A stretch of 64,000 nucleotides of DNA. Origin: Antilocapra americana (Eukaryota; Chordata; Mammalia; Artiodactyla; Antilocapridae). The DNA lies in contig ML664161.1 of NCBI GenBank assembly GCA_007570785.1, forward strand, positions 42,731,293 through 42,795,292, given 5' to 3'. A program made the position numbers and the translations under genes. Shown here in pieces: positions 57,480 through 64,000 of the stretch. Position 1 is the first letter of the stretch, and each line of letters begins with the position of its first letter. The notes beneath the pieces were generated by a model. The model was not told the DNA's origin and searched no databases. It saw only the letters and a program-made list of their open reading frames with translations.

Positions 57480-58620
57480 TTATTTGACTGTATAAACTAC
57501 AGTACTTATTTTCCCTCAATACTTTGAAGATACTATTCCACTGTTTTCTAGATTCTGTTGTTGCTGTTGAGGTGTTAACTATCAGTTTATTTGAGCTTCC
57601 TCTATAGATAATTTGTCCTTATTCTTTGTCTTTGGCACATGTACAGACTGTGGATTTTTTGACTCTAAGATTCATTCTTTTCTCTTCTTCTTGGTTGTTT
57701 TTGAAGAAAAGCTGACAATTCAGGCTGAAGTTTCCTAGGCTCCAAAATCAGTTTTCTTCTGCCTGGGCTCATCCAATGGGAATCATTGGTAACTGACTGG
57801 AGGAAAGGAGAAATAAAAATATTTCTCCTTTGTCAACCTGGGTTACATTTCCAAGTACTGCTACTTCTCTGTGATGACCCAACTGGTTCACCAGGACTTC
57901 CTATTTTACCCCTCTGTCCCTTGCCATTGCTAAAAAATTCCTAGGTTGTGTCACCATACCTTGGTTCACTTTTCAGCCTCTTCTGCATACTTCATATTAT
58001 CTCGTTTTAAACACTATGAGTCATTTTTTCTTTGACTGGATCACCAGTGATACAGTGTTTTAGATTTCATTATAATGTCTCTAGGTTTGAGTTTATTTTT
58101 AATTATTATTCTTAGGACTTGCTTTATACATCTGATATTTCATATCTTTCTCAGTTTTGGAAAGGGTCCATTATTGCTTGAGATATCTTTCTGTCTTTAT
58201 TTTCTCATTCCCAACTAAACTTTAGACGTAAGTTAGATATTTTTATTCTGTTCTTCGTATTTCTTAATCTCTTTTCTTAAGTTTTTCATTTTTATCTTTT
58301 TATTCTGGGTAAATTCCTTAGAATTATCTTTCATTTCAGTAATTCTTCTCTTGTCTGACATCTAATGTGATGTAGCCTCATTTCAAATGTTAACTTTAAT
58401 ATAAATGCTATTCCTATCACATCTGCTTTTTCATGTTTTTTCTTATTTTTGTCTCTTTCTGTAAACATTTTTTAATCATTTTAAATGTTTTATCCCACTA
58501 AATTCTGATATTAATATTCTCTTCTTTCAGTTCTTAAGGCTGTGCCCTTCTAATTCATTTTCTAGCTTAATGCTCATATTTGATGTAAAGCACTTTTGTG
58601 TCTGCTGATTCATATGGAAA
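57480..58620 (-). mobile_element. Ancient L1 5' region, antisense
   Basis: 'tgaagatactattccactgt', 'gttgaggtgttaactatcag', 'ataatgtctctaggtttgag', 'ctcagttttggaaagggtcc', 'ttattctgggtaaattcctt' and 'tttcatttcagtaattcttc' recall the reversed 5' region of old L1 families. It is strongly diverged and may belong to a different copy from 57060-57475. Confidence 0.55.
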
Positions 58621-59339
58621 AGCTTTTTTTTATCTCTGATATTTCTGATATGTAAGCTCTTCTTAAATGAGATTTGCTTTACCTATGAGACTCCCACATG
58701 ATCTAGGTTGTTGAAGGTGTCCTGCTAGAGTTTTTTTTTTTTTCCTTCTTCTTTCTTTTTCTAGGTAGTCCATGCATATTACCTGATTGCCATTCTCTGT
58801 GATTGCCATTATTGTACAACTACCTTTTGTCCCTGAGTCTTCCTGATTATTACTGAATTGGATAATACTCTTGGGATGTTGTGGGAGCATCATAAGGCCT
58901 TGTCCTTCACATTCCTTTTCTTCCTGTCTTTTTGGAATTTTAATTTATTGTAAGATTAAACATTTTAAAAGTTTTGTTAGTGTATATGTTTGTATATTTT
59001 CTGTTTTAAATATGGTGCCCCTATGTTTTAACAGGAACATTTCTTAGATTTTATAGAAAAGAGTAGAGCATACTTCTTCTAGGGGAATTTTTACCATTCT
59101 TTTGGCTTAAATGTTTTTGTTTGTATTTTTTTCCCGAGGATACCTTCCTAACTCATTTTTGTATTTATTCAGGTCTTTACCTGAATGCAATCATTCAATG
59201 ATACCATCACTACCCATCCTATCTGAAATTTCAACCACAAATTTCCCATCTTAGAATTTATTTTTCCTTTCCTCACTTTATTTTAATTCTTAGCATTGAC
59301 CATTGTCTATCATTCTATGCATTCAAATTATCTTCCTTG
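58621..59339. other. No gene or confident repeat recognised
   Basis: AT-rich, with a T run at about 58730-58743. The first part could extend the old L1. Confidence 0.45.
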
Positions 59340-59467
59340 CTTATTGTCAGTTGCTTACACAAATACATAACTTCCTTGAGATCATAAATTTTTGTCTTGT
59401 TCATTCCTATATCTTCACCACCTAAAATAATGACTGGCTCAAAATAAAGATGCAATAAATATTTGCT
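59340..59467 (+). mobile_element. L2 3' end
   Basis: 'acttccttgagatcataaat', 'tgtcttgttcattcctatat', 'cttcaccacctaaaataatg' and 'gcaataaatatttgcttaat' are the plus-strand L2 terminus. Confidence 0.75.
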
Positions 59468-59469
59468 TA

Positions 59470-59622
59470 ATGGGTAAAATATTCAATGGCTATATATTGT
59501 GTGCCTGTCCCTAAACTAGGTGGTGATGATATAAAGGAAAGAAAAATCGGCAAGATTCCAGCCATCATGAAGATGGCAGTCTCACAGAGAACATAGATAG
59601 ACTTAAAAGTCAGTTTATCACA
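59470..59622 (-). mobile_element. L2 3' end, antisense
   Basis: 'tattgtgtgcctgtccctaa', 'gtggtgatgatataaagg' and 'ccagccatcatgaagatggc' are the reversed L2 terminus. It faces the plus-strand L2 end just upstream, tail to tail. Confidence 0.6.
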
Positions 59623-59925
59623 AGTAGACAAAGGTTATAGTTTCAAATGAACTGTTTTAATGAACTTATTGATATCAGGTGGGCATTCTTTGAGGTTATA
59701 TGGTGCTTACTTTTGATATACAATGCTTCTAAGACCTTTTATTCTTTTCTTATCTTGGGAAGAGACCAAAGAATACACACACAAACACATTAGACACAAT
59801 ACTTAGACAGAAAACAATTTTAATGAAGGAGCTGACATAAGTTTGACTAAAGTAGTAAGAAAATGAAAGCAACTGACTATGAAAAACGATACTTAAAATA
59901 TCTTAAATGATACTTAAAAGGCACC

Positions 59926-60905
59926 TTATCTGCCTCCTATGAAACCTGTATGCAGGTCAAGAAGCAGCAGTTAAAAATGAACATGAAACAATGGACTGGT
60001 TCAAAATTGATAAAGAAGGTCATCAAAGCCGTTTATTGTCACACTGCTTATTTAACTTATATGCAGAGTACATCATACAAAATACTGGGCTGGATGAAGC
60101 ACAAGCTAGAATCAAGATTGCCAGGAGAAATATCAATAACCTCAGATATGCAGATGACACCACCCTTATGGCAGGAAGCAAAGAGGAACTAAAGAGCTTC
60201 TTAATGAAGATGAAAGAGCAGAGTGAAAAAGCTAGCTTAAAACTCAACATTCAAAAAACTGACATCCAGTCCCAAGATTTCATGGCAAGTAGATGGGGAA
60301 GCAATGGAAACAATGACAGACTGTATTCTTGGGCTCCAAAATCACTGCAGATGGTGACTGCAGCCATAACATTAAAAGATACTTGCTCCTTGGAAGAAAA
60401 GCTATGAAAAACCTAGACAACATATTAAAAAGCAGAGACACTGCTTTGCCTACAAAGATCCATATAGTGAAAGCTATGGTTTTTCCAGTAGTCATGTATG
60501 GATGTGAGAGTTGGACCATAAAGAAAGTTGAGCACCAAAGAATTGATGCTTTTGGACTGTGGTGTTGGAGAATACTCTTGAGAATCCCTTGGACTGCAGG
60601 GAGATCCAACCAGTTCATCCTAAAGCAAATCATATTCATTGGAAGGACTGATACTGAAGTTGAAGCTGAAACTCCAATACTTTGGCCACATGATGTGAAG
60701 AGCTCGATTCATTGGAAAAGACCCTAATCTGAGAAAGAAAGAAGGCAGGAGGAGAAGGGAATGACAGAGGATGAGATGGTTGAATGGGATCACCGACGGT
60801 TGATGGGCATGAGTTTGAGCAAGCTCCAGGTGGTGGTAAAGGACAGGGAAGCCTGGCATGCTGCAGTTCATGGGGTCACAAAGAGTCAGATGTGACTGAG
60901 CGACA
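59926..60905 (+). mobile_element. BovB LINE, 3' 1.0 kb
   Basis: It begins in the RT thumb-side region ('tgtatgcaggtcaagaagca') and ends at 'gatgtgactgagcgacaaca'. No target duplication is certain; ATGAAAAACGA (59876) and ATGAAAAATGA (60908) are similar, but 40 unrelated bases lie between the first and the element. Confidence 0.93.
59991..60727 (+). pseudogene. BovB RT and C-terminal remnant
   Basis: Frame 59991-60407 has the catalytic LRYADDTTLM box (YADD about residues 54-57) and then goes out of frame after LKLNIQK. Frame 60329-60727 carries the C-terminal region (NILKSRDTALPTK, VMYGCESWTIKK). The 5' RT motifs are absent. Confidence 0.92.
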
Positions 60906-61506
60906 ACATGAAAAATGAATTTTCAATAAAGTTTTCATAATATCCAGTTTCTTCCAGTGCCACTGTAATAATCACAAATGTAATGAAGGGGAGTAACTCT
61001 AAATTCTGATGCCCTGTAATTGTACCTGAAGAGCTGGTACACATTTGCCTTTTACAACTCTGCAGGTAGTACACAGAAGAGGATGTGCTGTTGCCTTATC
61101 ATAGTAAATAATAAAGTTCACGGCTGTATTTACACAGGTTGAGTTTTCAGCGTGTCAATTCCTGTGAAGAATGTTAAATCTCTAATAGGTATTTAATGTA
61201 CATTTCAGTTGATTTTTCTACTAACTGTAATGATAGTAATTATTTTATTTATATGTGGGAAAGGTGTGTCACCTAAGAAAAAGCTAATAGATTTTCTGTC
61301 AGTTTTCCTGTTATGTTAAATGTCTTTCCATTTCTAATGGCTGTTATGTTCCTACTGCTCTATCTTATGTTTTTTGTTTGTTTGTTTTTATTTATTGTCC
61401 TTCACATCTACTTACTTTTTTCATGTCTTTAAATCCTTTTTCTTTTATTTTTCTCTACCCAAAATGTCTGTTCCTGGGCTTTTACTTATTTATTTATTTA
61501 TTTCTG
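60906..61506. other. No gene or confident repeat recognised
   Basis: AT-rich sequence ending in TTTA tandem units at about 61485-61503, which border the ERV LTR. Confidence 0.5.
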
Positions 61507-61928
61507 TGTTATAGCTCTATTTTATTTAGAAGATAATAACAGGAGAATCCATTCTCAAAGCATGGGAGAAAGAGAAAGAGAAAGAGCTCACACCTGTGGC
61601 AGGGGAGAGAGGAAAGGAGAGGGAGGGGGGCAGAGAGAGAGGCAGGGAAGGGAGAGAGGCGCGGGGGGTGGGGCAGGGAGAGAGGGAGAGTCGTCTTTGA
61701 AGCATGGGAGAGAGTGTGAGAGAGTGCTTTGGCTCCTCTTTTATATGTTTTTTTTCTGCCTCCTGGGCCCATCCTATGCAAATTGGGCTTAGACAGCAGT
61801 GCTGTTCTACCTGCAGTTCTCACTCAGGTCCTCGGACATTCCTTGTTCTATTTTCGCGGGCTTTCCCCTTCCTTGTCTTCTAGCCACCACCATTTTGGAT
61901 TCCTGTTTCCTGTTCTAACTGCCTAACA
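61507..61928 (-). mobile_element. Endogenous retrovirus 3' LTR, antisense
   Basis: Read on the minus strand, this 422-base segment starts TGTTAG and ends TATAACA, giving 5-bp inverted ends (TGTTA/TAACA). An AATAAA signal (plus-strand TTTATT near 61520) lies near its 3' end. The U3-like half includes 'ctagccaccaccattttgga' on the plus strand. A GA-rich low-complexity expansion (about 61562-61715) lies in the middle. The adjacent 61929-61940 polypurine tract marks it as a 3' LTR. Confidence 0.75.
61562..61715. repeat. GA-rich low-complexity tract inside the LTR
   Basis: A purine run with GAGA, GGGAGA and a GCGGGGGG core gives long spurious frames on both strands (61509-61823 minus, 61562-61792 plus). 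These are not genes. Confidence 0.9.
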
Positions 61929-61940
61929 TTGCCCCCTCAA
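61929..61940 (-). other. Retroviral polypurine tract
   Basis: The plus-strand TTGCCCCCTCAA reads TTGAGGGGGCAA on the minus strand, immediately before the LTR's TGTTAG. This is the position and composition of the PPT that primes plus-strand DNA synthesis next to the 3' LTR. Confidence 0.7.
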
Positions 61941-62130
61941 GAGATGGGAGGCCCAATTCTTTGGGAACAGGAGCATCAAGGTCTTTCCGGCTACTTCCTG
62001 CTGAATTGGGAAGGTGAGGGGTATTGGGCCTCCCCCTCTTGCTAGTCTCAGGCTTCAGAGTCCTCATAGCAGTGTCCAAATCATAACTCTATTTTGCTGT
62101 AGACATTGACTGGCCAACACAAAAGAACTA
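61941..62130 (-). mobile_element. ERV internal 3' remnant
   Basis: This is the non-coding region just upstream (on the minus strand) of the polypurine tract, GC-richer than its surroundings ('ggcctccccctcttgctagt'). No retroviral ORF is visible and no second LTR was found, so the provirus is truncated. The right edge is uncertain. Confidence 0.4.
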
Positions 62131-62139
62131 ATTTGTAGT

Positions 62140-62345
62140 AAGCCCCTTCTCCTAAATGCCATGAATTATACTTTAGTTGCTTTCATGTATACAATCTTAT
62201 TCAATTACCATTAAAAACTCTGCATGTTATACAAAAGCCCCCCTTTTTAAATAAGATTAAACTGAGTATTTAGGGAGATTATGTAAGTTCCCCTAGGATA
62301 CATACTTAGTAAGCTGGAATTCAAATCCTAAACTTCTTATTGGAA
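62140..62345 (-). mobile_element. MIR SINE, antisense
   Basis: 'ataagattaaactgagtatt', 'aagttcccctaggatacata', 'agtaagctggaattcaaatc' are the reversed MIR core. Confidence 0.65.
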
Positions 62346-62589
62346 GTGGTTGCTGTTCTTATTATAATTCCGTTGCTTCTCCTAGATATTGTACCTCCAG
62401 CCTACCTAGTATTGCTTTTGAAATTCCATTGATTGAACAGAATTTATAATAAAAGAATGCCTATAGCATCAAGTCTTCCATGTGGCAGATAGGCTTGGAA
62501 TGTAGAGAAAAAAACAGTAGGGGTAGCTGTTACCCATCTAATTTTACAGTCTATCTTGATTGAAAACTGCTGCTCCAAACCTTATATTT

Positions 62590-63190
62590 ACACATCTGAC
62601 CAATATTTATTGAGTGTTTATTGTGTGTCAGGCACTAAACCAGACCCTGGGTATATAGTGCTGAACAAAATAATGTGGCCTCTATGAAATGTACAACCTA
62701 GTGAGGGAGAGGGAATAAACAACTAAACCAGTAACTGTCTGGATAATTCAAGCTGCAGTGGATTCCAGAAAAGAATAAAATAATGGTTGGGTCTGTCTCA
62801 GGAAAAGTAGTCAGGTCCAGTCTCTTTGAGACCAAGAAGAACCACACAATTGGTTAGGAACTGCAGAACTCTTTCAGGGACCTGTGTGTGTCAAATTCTA
62901 CCATACCAGCTCTCTGTTGAAGAAGGAGATAAGGATCAACCTGTCTACCTCGGGATCAAACCAACCAGGCTTTGTAATCTGTTGTTAAATTTGAGACTCA
63001 GAGTCGGATAGTTTAGTTTTGTACTGATTAAGAGGAAATATAGGAAGGAAGAGTCAAAGAAAGAAGCTGCAAGGTCAGGCCATTAAAGACTGAAAAATAT
63101 TTTGTTTAGAGATGTAGCTCTTTAATTTTTCAATGCATTGTGAATTGTTTGATCATTAGGAATAGATGTGACACAATTCATTCAGTATTC
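62590..63190 (-). mobile_element. L2 LINE, antisense
   Basis: The 3' end is clear ('ccaatatttattgagtgttt', 'attgtgtgtcaggcactaaa', 'atgtacaacctagtgaggga'). Internal antisense L2 wording appears near 63080-63180 ('aggccattaaagactgaaaa', 'aatagatgtgacacaattca'). It is moderately long but diverged. Confidence 0.6.
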
Positions 63191-63232
63191 CTATACCCAA
63201 TGTTTAACCCAAATACCCTATATTTAACCCAT

Positions 63233-63441
63233 GTGTGTGTTAGTCACTCAGTCATGTCCAACTCTTTGTGGGCACATAGACTATAGGCCGCCAGGCTTCT
63301 CTGTCCACAGAATTCTCCAGGCAAGAATACTAGAGTGAGTAGCCATTCCCTTCTCCAGGGATCTTCCTGACCTAGGGACTGAACTCAGGTCTCCTGCATT
63401 GCAGGTATATTCTTTACTGTTTGAGCCACAAGGGAAGCCCC
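63233..63441 (-). mobile_element. Bov-tA SINE, antisense, exact target duplication
   Basis: A GTGTGTGT tail, reversed body ('cacagaattctccaggcaag') and head ('ctttactgtttgagccacaa') are present. ATTTAACCCAT flanks it exactly at 63222-63232 and 63442-63452 (11 bp). Confidence 0.95.
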
Positions 63442-63454
63442 ATTTAACCCATAC

Positions 63455-63600
63455 CTACTGTTTATTCATTTGGTTATGTACTAGGGACTAATGACATATT
63501 GGTGAATAAGACAAAACCAGTGTTGCCTATTTTTACAGTCTTATGTGAAAGACAGTTACAATGCTGTGTGATGATTATTATGATAAGATTAAGCAGAGGA
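63455..63600 (-). mobile_element. L2 3' end, antisense, weak
   Basis: 'ctgtttattcatttggttat', 'gtactagggactaatgac' and 'gtgaataagacaaaaccag' fit a degraded reversed L2 end. Confidence 0.45.
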
Positions 63601-64000
63601 CATAAGATTCTCGAGGAGGTAACACCTACATTAAGACCCCAGGAATGTGTACAAGCTGGTCAGTAGAATTTTCACATTCCCTAAGAATAAATCTGTTCCA
63701 TAATCATAGCTTCAAGTTGAGGATATTTTGAAAATATTATTTTTAACATTTTTCTAAGATTTAATTTTGTTAATTTTCTTTACTAACCCTTAAACTTTAA
63801 GTACAAAGTTAAGTTTTAAAAGTCATCTATTAAAAAACTATTTTCTATTTAATAAACTTTGAAGTGTGACTTACAGGATAGAATTATTAATATTTAATAT
63901 ATTGTGGATCAGGATTCTATGTAGAGTTCAAATTCATCATGTTTATACATAAAATTTGATATTGTTTCATTTTAAGTGGTAACCAATAATAATAATAGAA
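63601..64000. other. No gene or confident repeat recognised
   Basis: AT-rich sequence to the end of the window, with TTAATATTTAATAT alternation near 63885-63900. Confidence 0.5.

Noticed and set aside
59876..60918. ATGAAAAACGA/ATGAAAAATGA as BovB target duplication
   Set aside because: About 40 non-BovB bases lie between the left copy and the element start, so it is probably coincidental A-rich similarity.
61509..61823. 104-codon minus and 76-codon plus frames
   Set aside because: They are low-complexity GA/CT sequence inside an ERV LTR, open because of composition.

Overview
This window is non-coding DNA from a ruminant genome, most likely a bovid (cattle, sheep, goat or a close relative). 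The evidence is the interspersed-repeat set: many tRNA-derived Bov-tA SINEs, three Bov-A/Bov-A2 SINEs with (AGC)n tails, eight pieces of the RTE-type LINE BovB, and L1 copies with the ruminant-type 3' end. I found no protein-coding exon I can support, no functional RNA gene, and no bacterial or viral operon. The longest open frames (8435-9328, 13925-14662, 41578-42090, 50705-51202, 59991-60407) are reverse-transcriptase or ORF2 remnants of LINEs. The window is therefore intergenic or deep intronic, and AT-rich with local dinucleotide microsatellites.

Layout. 1-2100 is mostly unassigned, with a (GT)n tract. 2101-5100 is a layered nest: an old antisense L1 carries a Bov-tA that was split by a Bov-A2 (perfect 12-bp target duplication), plus an antisense BovB 3' end and an antisense polyadenylated retro-insertion. 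5720-6960 is L2. 8135-10044 is a MIR followed by the longest BovB (about 1.65 kb, 8-bp target duplication). 12.5-15.0 kb holds a tiny oligo(T) insertion, two Bov-tA and a 5'-truncated L1. 17.8-22.9 kb is the longest stretch with almost no repeat that I recognise. 23-34 kb holds scattered SINE, L1-end and L2 copies, a compound AT/AC microsatellite and a tail-to-tail Bov-tA pair. 35.6-44.4 kb holds short BovB pieces, a Tigger-like DNA transposon, two old L1s, a MIR with an inserted SINE, another BovB and an LTR. 46.5-54.9 kb holds L2, two antisense BovB, SINEs and MIR. 55-64 kb holds L1, MIR, BovB, an antisense ERV 3' LTR with its polypurine tract, and L2.

Nothing here works together as a gene system. 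The informative content is insertion history: which element landed inside which, which insertions keep exact target-site duplications, and a few structures that are not simple single insertions. Family names come from remembered consensus patterns, not a database search. Boundaries are good to a few bases where a target duplication is given and to roughly 10-50 bases elsewhere. I did not find a convincing undescribed biological system; the best leads are given as findings.
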